Shown: positions 23,853 through 33,168, numbered from the stretch's first letter. The stretch is DNA of 64,000 nt from Carnobacterium divergens (GCF_900258435.1 NZ_LT992558.1:379598-443597); one strand, 5' to 3'. Made by a program: numbers and translations. Notes: generated by a model from the letters alone, not told the origin.

Positions 23853-26800
23853 ATGCAAGTCAGGATGAACAAAAAGCAAATGAGCATATGGATTGTCGCA
23901 CTATTTGTTTTAGGATTAATCGTATCCGGAATTCACTATGTAACTAAATTTAAAGAATCTGGAATTAAAGCTGAGGAATTAAATTTAACGATTTCCTCAA
24001 GCCAACAAGAATTTTATGAGAATGAAGAGTTTCAATTTGACATAACGATTGCTGATCCGTTAAGCAATCCAGTAATTTATTTAGAAGTACCACTAGAATT
24101 TGAATTAAATACAGAGCACATTCTCCAAGCCAATCAAGGAGTAATTGAAAGAATCGAACCAGTAGGAACTAGACAAAAAATTACATTGGCAAGTGAGATA
24201 AATACTCCTATTAAGCTAAATATAGCAGGGAACCTTACAAATGCAGGAGAGTTCAAGGCAACTGTAGCAGATGAAGCTGGGGCAGAAAAACAATTTCCTA
24301 TCACAGTCAAAGCACATCCGTCGATAGAAACATTGAATGAACCAAAGGAGAATACAGAAGCAGAACCAGTGAGTCCAGAAGTTCCAACAAAAGAGCAACC
24401 CACTCCGAATGAGGAACTTGAGCCACCGGCTGTAGAAAATCCATTAGAAAAGACAGAAGCAGACAGTGCTATTCCTTCTTCTCAACTAGAAGCAATTCAA
24501 TCCCGATTGAATTTATTGCCAAAAGATTCTCTGTTGGTAAATGAACCAGACGTCATCAAAATTCCAAAAACAAATCCACCTCAAACCATTTCAGGAGAGT
24601 ATGGGCTTGTACTCACACGTTTTAAAGAAAGCACAGTTAATTACTTTATTCATGGAGTAAATAAAGGGAAACCAAGTGCGAAACAACGTATTACAAGAGC
24701 ACAATCAGGCGAAGATACCTATATTTACTACACAAAAACAGGTATCTATAAAGGGCGAGTGATTGATGTTAAAGAGGTCATTGTAAACACAGCAAGTGGC
24801 GGGTCTTCATTTGGAACAGCGACACCGACTCCAGGGGGGAGCAATAATATGCTATCAGCATGGGTTGGTGGTGGTTCAAGGTATAATCCTGCGACAATCA
24901 GAGTTGAATTTTATGATTCTGAAACAGGAGAGAAGATCAAAGTTAAAGGGGTTTGGAATTTAACCGATATCGATCATGATGAATCAGCAATCATGTACTC
25001 AGACAGTATACAAGAAGTTTACGTCAGAGAAGATTCAGATGTTTTAGGTGAACGTAAGAGCAATCAGCTAACGGTTGAGTCCCCACGAAATACCAATGTC
25101 AGCGAAACGGATGAGAAACGGTGGGTCAGCGTTGCCTATGGGGAGACAGATGAACTGACTTTTGATTATTACTCATCCAGAAGTTGGAATGGATACGATG
25201 TAAAAAGTTTGGTTCCAATTGCCTTTCCTGATCCATCTAAAATTGGAACAGTAGAAAATCAAGCAACGAAACAGATTAACTATACAACCTATGTCAGCGT
25301 ACCTTACAGACAAATAAAAAATTTCGAACCGCAATTAATTATTGAAGATCCTGTAATTGATGAGTTGAACATTCAAGCCTTTGATATTGTAGATACGTTA
25401 ACAGGACAAAATGTAAATAGTTTGTTTACCCTTTCCCAGCAAGGAAATAACATTCGGGCTGAAGCAAAATCCACCTCCTTAAAGAAAGCTGATTTTTACA
25501 ATAAAATGTATGCCTTAGAAGTGAAAGCCACCGTTAAAGAAGGGGCAGATTTGTCAAAATATCCTTATGAAAAAGGCCACCGGTTGTTGCCGAATACCAG
25601 TCAAATCATTGTAACCAATTCAGATGCCTCAGATAAAATCGTGAAAAGTAACGAAGCATTTGCAAAATTAAAAGATGAGCGACTTGAAGTCAAAGAAGAG
25701 GTAGTTCACCTTGATGGTTCCGTAGCAGATAGTGCCACACCAGGAGAGCAGTTGAAGTATCGAGGAACCGCCTTGAGTTCCTATCAATCTGAAACTGAAA
25801 CAAACAACTATGCTTCATTAACCTTTACCACAACCGTTGATTCACAGCTTGAAACGATTACGAATATCACCTTAAAAGATGAGTCGGGTCAAGTGGTTGG
25901 AACAGGGTCATATGATGCAAGCACGAAGCAAATTACGGCTTCACTAACTAAGCCAGTAAGTAGAAAACAGGCTGTTTATCTAGAATACAACGGAACAGTT
26001 AAAAAAGGTGTCCCAACAGGTACCCTTGTGAAAGCAAAGACTGCCGTTGAAGGGAAATACAGCAATGGTGTCGAAATTCCGTTAAGTGTTTCAAACGAAG
26101 TGAGCACGTTGATTGAAGATTACGGTGTACTAGAAGAAAGTGTCACACATCAAGATGGCTCTGTTGCTGATTATGCGCAAGTCAATGATGTTCTTCATTA
26201 CAAAATAATTTATCGCACACCCTATAAAAAAGCGGAGGTTAAATACAGTACCCTTTCAATCAATTCAGACATTACTGAAATAACAAGTTATACAAAAAAT
26301 AGTAGCAATTTAGTAGCTCATACAGAGTCAGGTAAGCCTTTAGCGACTCCGACGATAACAGGAAATACCCTTTCCTTAAATGATCGTTCCGGTACAATAG
26401 CTGCTAACGAATCGATTGTTGTCGAGTTTGATGTGACGGTAGCTGCTGAAAAAGTATCTGATGGAACCCTTTTCAAAAATTCAGCAGTAGCCAATATGAA
26501 CTTTTCCGATGGTTTTAAAGCAGTTGGAGTGACATCGAATACCGTGCAAACAATCATCAAAGGAGTACTAGAATTTGTTTCTGCACCAAATGAACTAAAT
26601 TTCGGAGATAATTTAAAAATTTCAACTAAAGACAAATCTTACCCAATTCAAAATAAAGACGAAGGATTGATTGTTCAAGATAGCCGTGGCAAAGGAAATC
26701 AATGGTCAATGAGAGCGACTCTTCTAAAAGAGTTGACTGGTGAGTCTGGGCATCAATTAATGAACAGTTTACATTATTACAATCAAGGAAAAGAACTTGC

Positions 26801-26990
26801 CTTTACAATAGGAGATTCGATTCCAATTAGAGATCAAAAAACGACAGACAATCAACCTGTCGAAATTTCAAATGATTGGCAAGATATTCAAGAAGGGCCT
26901 GTTTTAAAAGTGAAGGCGGGTCAACCTTATAGTGAAAAATATACAGGTGCCATCCAATGGACACTGCAATCTGTTCCAGGAAATGAATAA
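23853..26990 (+). CDS. Large WxL adhesin of cluster 2 (1045 aa)
   Basis: A signal or anchor segment (residues about 9-29) leads into a beta-rich domain (about 36-150) and a Pro/Glu-rich linker (about 155-205). Residues about 245-455 form a possible GbpC/antigen I/II-like adhesin head (LSAWVGGGSRYNPATIRVEF, WNLTDIDHDE). Two DUF11-like repeats follow; both begin with a V-x-H-x-DGSVAD motif (VVHLDGSVADSATPGE and VTHQDGSVADYAQVND). The C-terminal WxL domain has QWSMRATL and IQWTLQSVPGNE. The paralogue in cluster 3 (41764) keeps the C-terminal part but carries a lectin head. First gene of the operon. Confidence 0.82.
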   Translation: MQVRMNKKQMSIWIVALFVLGLIVSGIHYVTKFKESGIKAEELNLTISSSQQEFYENEEFQFDITIADPLSNPVIYLEVPLEFELNTEHILQANQGVIERIEPVGTRQKITLASEINTPIKLNIAGNLTNAGEFKATVADEAGAEKQFPITVKAHPSIETLNEPKENTEAEPVSPEVPTKEQPTPNEELEPPAVENPLEKTEADSAIPSSQLEAIQSRLNLLPKDSLLVNEPDVIKIPKTNPPQTISGEYGLVLTRFKESTVNYFIHGVNKGKPSAKQRITRAQSGEDTYIYYTKTGIYKGRVIDVKEVIVNTASGGSSFGTATPTPGGSNNMLSAWVGGGSRYNPATIRVEFYDSETGEKIKVKGVWNLTDIDHDESAIMYSDSIQEVYVREDSDVLGERKSNQLTVESPRNTNVSETDEKRWVSVAYGETDELTFDYYSSRSWNGYDVKSLVPIAFPDPSKIGTVENQATKQINYTTYVSVPYRQIKNFEPQLIIEDPVIDELNIQAFDIVDTLTGQNVNSLFTLSQQGNNIRAEAKSTSLKKADFYNKMYALEVKATVKEGADLSKYPYEKGHRLLPNTSQIIVTNSDASDKIVKSNEAFAKLKDERLEVKEEVVHLDGSVADSATPGEQLKYRGTALSSYQSETETNNYASLTFTTTVDSQLETITNITLKDESGQVVGTGSYDASTKQITASLTKPVSRKQAVYLEYNGTVKKGVPTGTLVKAKTAVEGKYSNGVEIPLSVSNEVSTLIEDYGVLEESVTHQDGSVADYAQVNDVLHYKIIYRTPYKKAEVKYSTLSINSDITEITSYTKNSSNLVAHTESGKPLATPTITGNTLSLNDRSGTIAANESIVVEFDVTVAAEKVSDGTLFKNSAVANMNFSDGFKAVGVTSNTVQTIIKGVLEFVSAPNELNFGDNLKISTKDKSYPIQNKDEGLIVQDSRGKGNQWSMRATLLKELTGESGHQLMNSLHYYNQGKELAFTIGDSIPIRDQKTTDNQPVEISNDWQDIQEGPVLKVKAGQPYSEKYTGAIQWTLQSVPGNE

Positions 26991-27002
26991 GGGGGAGATA
27001 AA

Positions 27003-27338
27003 ATGAAAAAAAGAATCGTCTTGGTTTTGTTACTTTTAGGTTGTCTCTCAACATCTTGGACAATTGTAGAAGCAGCTGAAAAACAAAGCTATGAATCAAA
27101 TAGTGGAATCGGTTTTTATGGGACATATGAATATCCAGAGCCAGAAATTCCTAATCAAATTCCTCCAGCAGGAAAACCAAGCGTACCACCACCAAATCAA
27201 GGACGCTTGCCACAAACAGGAACAACTAATTCAAGTTATTTAACCTTAATAGGGCTAGTTCTTTTCACTAGTACAGTCCTATTAATAGTAATAAATAAAA
27301 ACAAAAAACAGGAGGAAATTTATAATGAAATTAATTAA
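27003..27338 (+). CDS. Small LPXTG-anchored protein of WxL cluster 2
   Basis: A 111-aa protein with a signal peptide (cleavage near VEAAE). A short mature part contains YESNSGIGFYGTYEYPEPE, and the sorting signal LPQTG (about residues 69-73) is followed by a hydrophobic helix and KNKKQEE. The core GFYGxYEYPxxE is shared with the cluster 3 protein at 44208 but not with the cluster 1 copy. Its 3' end overlaps the next WxL start by 14 bases, so translation is coupled. Confidence 0.9.
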   Translation: MKKRIVLVLLLLGCLSTSWTIVEAAEKQSYESNSGIGFYGTYEYPEPEIPNQIPPAGKPSVPPPNQGRLPQTGTTNSSYLTLIGLVLFTSTVLLIVINKNKKQEEIYNEIN

Positions 27339-28122
27339 ATATGGAACTACAGCAGCAATGGTATTAGCAAGTATTGCAGCAACTGGAGTGCAGGCTTTTG
27401 CAGCAGAAGACGATTACGTAAGAACGTATCAAAGTGGAGGGATTGTTGAATTCGTACCAGATGAAGACCCAACGGACCCAGTCGATCCAGTTGATCCAGA
27501 TCCAAACAAGCCAGTAAATCCATGGGATCCAACAACACCAGATCACAAGCCAAATCCAGGGACAGACGGACCGCTAAGTATTGATTTCGCATCAAGTATC
27601 GATTTTGGTAAAAATAAAATTACCAATAAAGACGAAACGTACTATGCAAATCCACAATATTTATGGAATGAAGATATGTCAGATTTTGATCCAGCAACAG
27701 CAAGACCAAACTACGTACAAATTACAGACAAACGCGGAAATAATGGCGGTTGGTCACTAAGTGTTAAACAAGAAGGACAATTTAAAAACGATAAAACCTT
27801 AAACAAAGAATTAACAGGTTCACAAATTACCTTTACAGAAGGTGTATCAGCTTCAAATATCGAAAATGTAATCGCACCAAAAACATTTGATATGGCATTA
27901 ACGCCAAATACTTCTACTAAAGTAATGACAGCTGTTAAAGGTGCCGGTGCTGGTACTTGGGTAGATCGCTTCGGTACGCTTGAAGATATGGAAGTCGAAG
28001 GAAAAACAGTTAAGAAAAACAAAGCCATCACATTAGACGTGCCAGGAACAACAGCTAAAGATGCAGTAAAATACGATACAAAATTAACTTGGACATTAAC
28101 AGATGTTCCAGGAAATGAATAA
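27325..28122 (+). CDS. WxL domain surface protein (265 aa)
   Basis: Signal peptide ending near AFAAE. A linker of Asp-Pro repeats (DPTDPVDPVDPDP) leads into GPLSIDFASSIDFGKNKIT and a WxL domain with GWSLSVKQ and LTWTLTDVPGNE. The RBS GGAGG lies inside the end of the LPXTG gene. Close paralogue of the cluster 3 protein at 44559 (shared KNKITNKDETY and WVDRFGT). Confidence 0.93.
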   Translation: MKLIKYGTTAAMVLASIAATGVQAFAAEDDYVRTYQSGGIVEFVPDEDPTDPVDPVDPDPNKPVNPWDPTTPDHKPNPGTDGPLSIDFASSIDFGKNKITNKDETYYANPQYLWNEDMSDFDPATARPNYVQITDKRGNNGGWSLSVKQEGQFKNDKTLNKELTGSQITFTEGVSASNIENVIAPKTFDMALTPNTSTKVMTAVKGAGAGTWVDRFGTLEDMEVEGKTVKKNKAITLDVPGTTAKDAVKYDTKLTWTLTDVPGNE

Positions 28123-28166
28123 AATTAACTAAACTAAAAAAAACAAATTAGAGGAGAAATGAAAAA

Positions 28167-28952
28167 ATGAAATCATTAAAATTAGCAACCGTAGGAACTG
28201 TCTTATTCAGTACATTACTATTAAGTGGAGTGGGTCATGTTTCAGCAGCACCAGGCCCTATTCCAGCGAATCGTGACACAAACGCACAAGTAAAATTTGT
28301 TGAAGACGAATCACCAACAGATCCAACAGACCCAACAGATCCAGATCCAGAAAAACCAGTTGATCCGGTTGATCCAACGGATCCAGAAAAACCAGTTGAT
28401 CCAGGTACCAACGGACCATTAAGTTTAGACTATGCATCAAGCCTAGACTTCGGTGAGCAATTAATTTCAACTAAAAACCAAACGTATTTTGCAAAACCTC
28501 AATACCTAAGAGGTGAGGATGGCAAAGCAGATTTAAAAAATCCAGTTCCAAACTACGCTCAAGTAACAGACAAACGTGGTGGTGAAAAAGGCTGGTCATT
28601 AAGTGTGAAACAAAATGGTCAATTCAAATCAGCTAAAGAAGGCAAAGAGTTAGTCGGAGCAGAAGTAACCTTTAAAAATGGTCAAGTTGCCTCTGTTTCA
28701 AATTCAAAAGCACCTAGCGTTGTCAAAACTTCTTTCTCATTGAAAAATGATGGTACAGGTGTAGCTGAAAACATTATGTCAGCAGCTACAGGTGAAGGTT
28801 TTGGTACTTGGGTATACCGTGCCGGAGATGCTGCAAGTATGGCTGAAAGTATTGAATTAAGCGTTCCAGGATCAAGTGTTAAAGATGCAGACACATATAA
28901 AACAACGTTAACTTGGACATTAACAGATACACCAGCTAACTCAAAAGAATAA
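28167..28952 (+). CDS. WxL domain surface protein (261 aa)
   Basis: Signal peptide ending near VSAAP. The mature start GPIPANRDTNAQVKFV is shared with the cluster 3 protein at 45373. A long Asp-Pro linker (DPTDPTDPDPEKPVDP) precedes a WxL domain with GWSLSVKQ and LTWTLTDTPAN. Follows its neighbour after 44 bases with an AGAGGAG ribosome binding site. The pairing of one ITNKDETY-type and one IPAN-type WxL protein is the same in clusters 2 and 3. Confidence 0.93.
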   Translation: MKSLKLATVGTVLFSTLLLSGVGHVSAAPGPIPANRDTNAQVKFVEDESPTDPTDPTDPDPEKPVDPVDPTDPEKPVDPGTNGPLSLDYASSLDFGEQLISTKNQTYFAKPQYLRGEDGKADLKNPVPNYAQVTDKRGGEKGWSLSVKQNGQFKSAKEGKELVGAEVTFKNGQVASVSNSKAPSVVKTSFSLKNDGTGVAENIMSAATGEGFGTWVYRAGDAASMAESIELSVPGSSVKDADTYKTTLTWTLTDTPANSKE

Positions 28953-28969
28953 TAAAAAAGTTTCTATGT

Positions 28970-29000
28970 ATAGGAATACATCTATCTGGTGTATTCCTAT
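28970..29000 (+). other. Hairpin between the WxL block and the DUF916 gene (cluster 2)
   Basis: ATAGGAATACA (28970-28980) and TGTATTCCTAT (28990-29000) form a perfect 11-bp stem. A weak T-run follows at 29005-29010, so partial termination is possible. Confidence 0.6.
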
Positions 29001-29036
29001 GCCTATTTTTTCATTTATAGTAGGAGGAAGAAAAAT

Positions 29037-30143
29037 ATGTTGAACGTCAAAAAAAAATTAGTGATTGGGTTAATCTTTCTTCTAAGTTTAGTAAGTATAA
29101 TCCCACAAGCAAACGCCTCGCAATTAAAATTTAGCGTGGAGCCTGTTATTCCAGAAAATCAAAAAGACACGTCTCACAGTTACTTTGATTTAACAATGAA
29201 GCCATCAGAAAAACAAACATTAAACATTCACATGCGTAATGACACAGACAATGAAGTGACAGTATTGCCTAGTGTACATGCAGCAACAACCAATATCAAC
29301 GGAGTAGTCGAATATGGCGAATCCAATACAAAATTAGATAAAACAAGCAAGTACAATATAGAAGAAATTGTAAAACCAGCCGTAGATGAAGTAAAAATTC
29401 CTGCAAATGGCTCTACAGATTTAGAATTAATGATTGAAATGCCAAAAGACGGATTTGATGGAATTCTAGCAGGCGGCATTACTCTAAAAGAAAAAGAAGA
29501 CACAGCAGAAACTAAAAAAGAAAAAACACAACAAGGCTTAGCGATTGAAAATAAATATGCCTATGTAGTAGCCGTCGTATTGCAAGAAACAGACGTTAAA
29601 ATTGACTCAGAATTAAAATTAAACAAGGTTGAGCCTAACCAAGTCAATGCCCGTAACGTTATCAATGCAACCTTACAAAATACACAAGCTAAATATATGA
29701 ACCAACTGTCAGTAGATACCAAAATTACTAAAAAAGGAGAAAGCGATGTTCTGTATTCTTCTAAAAAAGAAGAAATGCAAATGGCTCCAAATACATCATT
29801 TGCCTATCCAGTTTCGTTGAATGGTGAAAAGCTCAAAGCAGGAGACTACACCCTATCCATGACTGCAAAATCAATGGGGGAAACATGGAAGTTTAAAAAA
29901 GACTTTACAATCAAAGCAGATGTTGCGAAAGCCTTCAATGAAAAAGATGTCACTGTTAAAAAAGAGTACACTTGGATTTACATTCTAATTGGCATTTTAC
30001 TAATTTTACTAGCGTTGCTATTAATTTGGTTTATTATTCGAAAGAAAAAGAAAGAAAAGGAAAAGAAAGAAGCGCAAAAAAGAAGAAAAGCCAACCGAAA
30101 AAAACGTGCTAAAAAAGTGAACTTAGAAGAAGACAACAATTAA
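29037..30143 (+). CDS. Membrane-anchored DUF916/DUF3324 protein of cluster 2
   Basis: A 368-aa protein. The start at ATG 29037 is chosen for its TAGGAGGAAG ribosome binding site; an upstream in-frame ATG at 28989 would run through the hairpin. Domains are a signal peptide (ends near ANAS), DUF916 (entry LKFSVEPVIPENQKDTSHSY), DUF3324 (MAPNTSFAYPVSLNG), a transmembrane helix at about 308-331 and a Lys/Arg-rich cytosolic tail. It should hold the WxL proteins of this cluster at the membrane and wall interface. Paralogue of the 46202 gene. Confidence 0.93.
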   Translation: MLNVKKKLVIGLIFLLSLVSIIPQANASQLKFSVEPVIPENQKDTSHSYFDLTMKPSEKQTLNIHMRNDTDNEVTVLPSVHAATTNINGVVEYGESNTKLDKTSKYNIEEIVKPAVDEVKIPANGSTDLELMIEMPKDGFDGILAGGITLKEKEDTAETKKEKTQQGLAIENKYAYVVAVVLQETDVKIDSELKLNKVEPNQVNARNVINATLQNTQAKYMNQLSVDTKITKKGESDVLYSSKKEEMQMAPNTSFAYPVSLNGEKLKAGDYTLSMTAKSMGETWKFKKDFTIKADVAKAFNEKDVTVKKEYTWIYILIGILLILLALLLIWFIIRKKKKEKEKKEAQKRRKANRKKRAKKVNLEEDNN

Positions 30144-30184
30144 AACGTTAGTTTGCATAATGGATTAAAGAGGAGGATAAAACC

Positions 30185-30409
30185 ATGAGAATCGAAAAAA
30201 ATTGGGACGATTGCTTTGTTTATGCAATAAGCTTAGAAATTCCGGCTAGTTCTTATCGGAAGAAGTGGTTTACGAATCGAACAATTGTGCTTAAAAAAGA
30301 ATTGGATTTTTCTGAAATGAAAGCCTTCATCAAACAGACCTTTGGCCCTGAAGTCACCTTGTTAAACGTAGATTTATGGGATGAAGGCCTCTTAATAAAA
30401 GAACGATAA
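30185..30409 (+). CDS. Small cytosolic WxL-cluster protein, family copy 2 (74 aa)
   Basis: A 74-aa protein with no signal or membrane segment. Pattern shared with the 7750 and 49467 proteins: KNWDDCFVYAISLE at the N-terminus, a central K-x-F (IKQTFGPE), and LLNVDLWDEGLLIKE at the end. The C-terminal VDLWDEGL matches IDLFDEGL of the 49467 copy closely. RBS AGAGGAGG. Last gene of cluster 2. Function unknown; the family seems tied to WxL operons. Confidence 0.78.
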   Translation: MRIEKNWDDCFVYAISLEIPASSYRKKWFTNRTIVLKKELDFSEMKAFIKQTFGPEVTLLNVDLWDEGLLIKER

Positions 30410-30440
30410 GTTACACATGGAACAATACGGATTTAATAAG

Positions 30441-30478
30441 TTGAATGGGTCTAAAAAAATTTTTTTAGACCCATTCAA
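30441..30478 (+). terminator. Bidirectional palindromic terminator at the end of WxL cluster 2
   Basis: A perfect 38-base palindrome with half-site TTGAATGGGTCTAAAAAAA (30441-30459) and its exact complement (30460-30478). It separates the convergent WxL operon and ABC transporter genes and has a T-run or A-run on both strands. Confidence 0.85.
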
Positions 30479-30517
30479 TATTAAATTAAGAGAAGAAATG
30501 TAAGGTTGTGGAATTAA

Positions 30518-31462
30518 TTAAATATCTCTATATTTAAAAGAAACAATTGAAATACATAAAAATACAGATATATAAATAGTGATAATTGATAAACACGTTA
30601 AAATCGAATAATTATTTTGTTGTATCAAAGTAGTTCCCCCTTGATAGTTAGTCAAGTCGACAATAGCGGGTAATAAAAATTGTAAAATCTTTGGATGGAC
30701 ACTAATTAAACCCATGATTTGTGTACCAAGCAAAGCAAATAATAAACTGACACTCAAACTTAACATCACGGATCTAAATACACTGGCCAACATAAAAGTG
30801 AATGTAATATATACAAAATAATAAACGAGGGACAATAAAATATTTTTGAACATGAATGCTAACGTACTACTAGAAATTATTTCACCATAGAGGGAGGTAA
30901 AATGAGTAGTTGAAGAAGGAGACATAAAAGCAAAAGAGAGAAGACCATTAACAACTAAAACTGCAAATAAAAATAAAAACGAAACGAGTAAAACAGTCAA
31001 ATAATTTCCGATGATTAATTTTACTCTAGTATAAGGACTCATTAGCATAAATTTAATGGTTCCAGTTTCAAACTCTTTAGCAAGGTTTACCGAAAAAAGA
31101 ATAGTAAATACGACTAAAATTAAACCCAATCCTTTTAAAGACAGAACAGAGCTGAGATAACCTTGAATCGTTTCTTCTGTGGCAGGTTTCACCTGTTCGT
31201 TTAAATAGGCATTATTTTCTTGCCACTCTTGAATCAGATAATTTTCTGTTACAGAATTTTTTAATGTAAGAGGTGTCTGATTTAACTGTAGTTCTATGTC
31301 TTTATTCCGTTTTGCTAAATCAGCTTGCCAGTTTGAATTTTTTTGAATGGCGCTTATCATGAATAGAGAGAGAAGAGTAGCTATTAATAAAGATGTTTTC
31401 CATAAATTGGATTTGAAAAATTTATAGTTTTCGGCTGAAATATAGGCAAATAAATGATTCAT
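30518..31462 (-). CDS. ABC-2 type transporter permease (peptide exporter/immunity)
   Basis: A 314-aa membrane protein with a first helix after about 20 residues, a soluble loop (about 40-95, LAKRNKDIELQLNQTPLT) and five more hydrophobic segments. The layout is that of ABC-2 permeases such as BcrB/YydJ types, which export or give immunity to antimicrobial peptides. Its ATG overlaps the ATPase stop by 4 bases, so the pair is co-translated. It is the last gene of the minus-strand operon that begins with the 43-aa precursor candidate. Confidence 0.85.
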   Translation of the reverse strand: MNHLFAYISAENYKFFKSNLWKTSLLIATLLSLFMISAIQKNSNWQADLAKRNKDIELQLNQTPLTLKNSVTENYLIQEWQENNAYLNEQVKPATEETIQGYLSSVLSLKGLGLILVVFTILFSVNLAKEFETGTIKFMLMSPYTRVKLIIGNYLTVLLVSFLFLFAVLVVNGLLSFAFMSPSSTTHFTSLYGEIISSSTLAFMFKNILLSLVYYFVYITFTFMLASVFRSVMLSLSVSLLFALLGTQIMGLISVHPKILQFLLPAIVDLTNYQGGTTLIQQNNYSILTCLSIITIYISVFLCISIVSFKYRDI

Positions 31463-32364
31463 TTTTCAGACTCCTTAGTAATAATAGAATGAAATGTTTT
31501 CTGTAAAGATTCTTTAGCTTCTTCCATGCTAATTATTTCAATGTTGTGATTTTTTAATAAAATTAAAATATCTGTAAATTGTGACACAACTAAGTGTTCT
31601 AAAATGAGTTGTTGATTGTTTCGTTTTAATCTAATAGTAGGATTGTTTTTTTCGATTAAATTCTTAGCAGTAAGGTTATCTGAAGTAATGAGACACATTT
31701 TTAATCCACATCTCGTCTGCGAGTGAAGATAGTCATCTTTAATGATTTCGCCATGATTCATAAAAATAATTCGATCACAGATGATTTCTAATTCACTAAG
31801 GGTATGACTCGAAATAAAAACGGTAGAGCCGGCATTCTTTGTGGTTAATAAAATATCTTTTAATTCATCGACACCTTGAGGATCCAGACCATTGAAAGGT
31901 TCATCCAAGATTAGCAACTGAGGTTGGTTCATAATAGCTTGAGCAATACCAAGACGTTGTCTCATTCCTAACGAATAAGTTCTTACTTTTGACTGTATGT
32001 TATTCTCTAGTCCAACCAACTTAACAGCTTGTAGAATTTTATTTTTGTTAATATTCCTTAACTTTCCATAATAGCTTAAGCATTGAAAGCCTGTCATACT
32101 AGGATAAAATATAGGAACCTCAATAATTGCGCCTACTTGACTAATAAAATCTAAAAAATTTTTTTTAATATCAAAATCATTTAATCTTATTGACCCAGTA
32201 CTGCTACTAGAAAGACCAACCATTAATTTCATTAAAGTCGTTTTCCCAGCCCCATTTGGACCTACTAATCCTACAATTTCATTTTCGCGGAGTTTAAACT
32301 GAATATTTTTTAAAATATCTTTTTTTTGAATAGACTTACTTACATTTTCACATATTAAAATAAT
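31459..32364 (-). CDS. ABC transporter ATPase without canonical start codon
   Basis: About 301 aa if read from ATT at 32364. The reading frame contains Walker A GLVGPNGAGKTTL, signature YSLGMRQRLGIAQAIM, Walker B LLILDEPFNGLDP and the H-loop SSHTLSE. The first ATG in frame (32232) lies after Walker A and would give a dead protein. No ATG, GTG or TTG exists between the in-frame stop at 32383 and Walker A. A good GAGTGAGG ribosome binding site lies 5 bases before ATT at 32364 (8 bases before a second ATT at 32361). Either a rare ATT start is used, or the gene is damaged. BcrA/YydI-like ATPase. Confidence 0.8.
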   Translation of the reverse strand: MILICENVSKSIQKKDILKNIQFKLRENEIVGLVGPNGAGKTTLMKLMVGLSSSSTGSIRLNDFDIKKNFLDFISQVGAIIEVPIFYPSMTGFQCLSYYGKLRNINKNKILQAVKLVGLENNIQSKVRTYSLGMRQRLGIAQAIMNQPQLLILDEPFNGLDPQGVDELKDILLTTKNAGSTVFISSHTLSELEIICDRIIFMNHGEIIKDDYLHSQTRCGLKMCLITSDNLTAKNLIEKNNPTIRLKRNNQQLILEHLVVSQFTDILILLKNHNIEIISMEEAKESLQKTFHSIITKESEK

Positions 32365-32371
32365 AAAGACC

Positions 32372-33040
32372 TCACTCTCTTTTTATTCTTTTTCGAAAAA
32401 TAGTGATACTTAGAAGCAGAAAAAAGCCAATGATTATTAAGCGGATTTGATAAAGCATTTCCCATAAATTTGAACTTTTTGCATATGCTACTATAATTAG
32501 TTTACTTAACCAAATGATTTGAGATGAAACTAGAGCAAATATCAGTATCAAGGAAATCAACAGATACAAATTAATAAAAAGATTAGATTTTTTCAGTTTT
32601 TTACTTTTGAATATATCTAACATTTTTTTTCGCAAGTTCACTTCTTTAAAAATAGTACTCATTATAAAATATCCATCTAACGGTAAGAAAGGTGATAGGT
32701 TGATGATAATCAAAGTGATATTACAAGCGGCAATTAATAGAAAAATAGAAAAGTTAAAGAAGAAATAACCCCATAATGCTACAGAGACCATCAAACTATT
32801 TATAAACATCCCTGCCCCCCAGACTGCAATTCTTTTTTTTGGAGAAAGAGTGTACAGACCAGGTATTTTTAGGTAGACAACAAGAGAAGTGTATAGATAA
32901 AGAGCGATAGTCATTGTTGAAGGGACTAAGGAAAATTTAGTAGCTACTGCTGCATGCGAAAGTTCATGTATGAATATGGATACAATTGAAATAGTGAGAT
33001 AACATAATATATTAGAAGAGGGTTCTCCAGATTGAATCAA
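32372..33040 (-). CDS. Membrane zinc metalloprotease, M50/YydH-like, N-terminus out of frame
   Basis: A 222-aa ORF read from TTG at 33040, with HELSH (residues 25-29) as the zinc motif, the partner motif FLPLDGY and five or six membrane helices. This is the M50-type intramembrane protease plan used for maturation or export of peptides, as in the YydFGHIJ locus of Bacillus subtilis. There is no RBS at the TTG, and the frame is closed by a stop codon just before it. The 40-codon ORF at 33012-33134, one base out of frame, looks like its missing N-terminus, so the gene is probably frameshifted. It lies 8 bases upstream of the proposed ATT start of the ATPase. Confidence 0.7.
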   Translation of the reverse strand: MIQSGEPSSNILCYLTISIVSIFIHELSHAAVATKFSLVPSTMTIALYLYTSLVVYLKIPGLYTLSPKKRIAVWGAGMFINSLMVSVALWGYFFFNFSIFLLIAACNITLIIINLSPFLPLDGYFIMSTIFKEVNLRKKMLDIFKSKKLKKSNLFINLYLLISLILIFALVSSQIIWLSKLIIVAYAKSSNLWEMLYQIRLIIIGFFLLLSITIFRKRIKRE

Positions 33041-33134
33041 TTAATATTTTCATATCTTTATTTATTTTAAATGAACGTAAAGATTTTGGGAAAAATGCAA
33101 TAAATTCATCGCCTTCTTGAAAAATTTCTATCAT
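33012..33134 (-). pseudogene. Short ORF (40 aa), probable frameshifted N-terminus of the M50 protease or of a lost maturase
   Basis: Starts at ATG 33134 behind GGAGGATG and reads MIEIFQEGDEFIAFFPKSLR followed by SFKINKDMKILIDSIWRTLF. The pattern of F-x-x-G-x-E, a short strand and INKDMKILIDSI resembles the PqqD/RRE-like recognition domain found at the N-terminus of RiPP maturation enzymes. It overlaps the protease ORF by 29 bases in another frame. Switching frame near 33035 gives LIDSI-QSGEPSSN, which continues the RRE pattern directly into the protease. This favours a single frameshift. The alternative is the leftover start of a deleted radical SAM gene. Confidence 0.5.
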
Positions 33135-33168
33135 AAATACATCCTCCGTTTCTTAGGTAATAGAAAAA

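Noticed and set aside
28310..28400. Possible DNA tandem repeat array or CRISPR-like array
   Set aside because: It encodes the Asp-Pro linker of WxL proteins; units are short, irregular and have no spacers.
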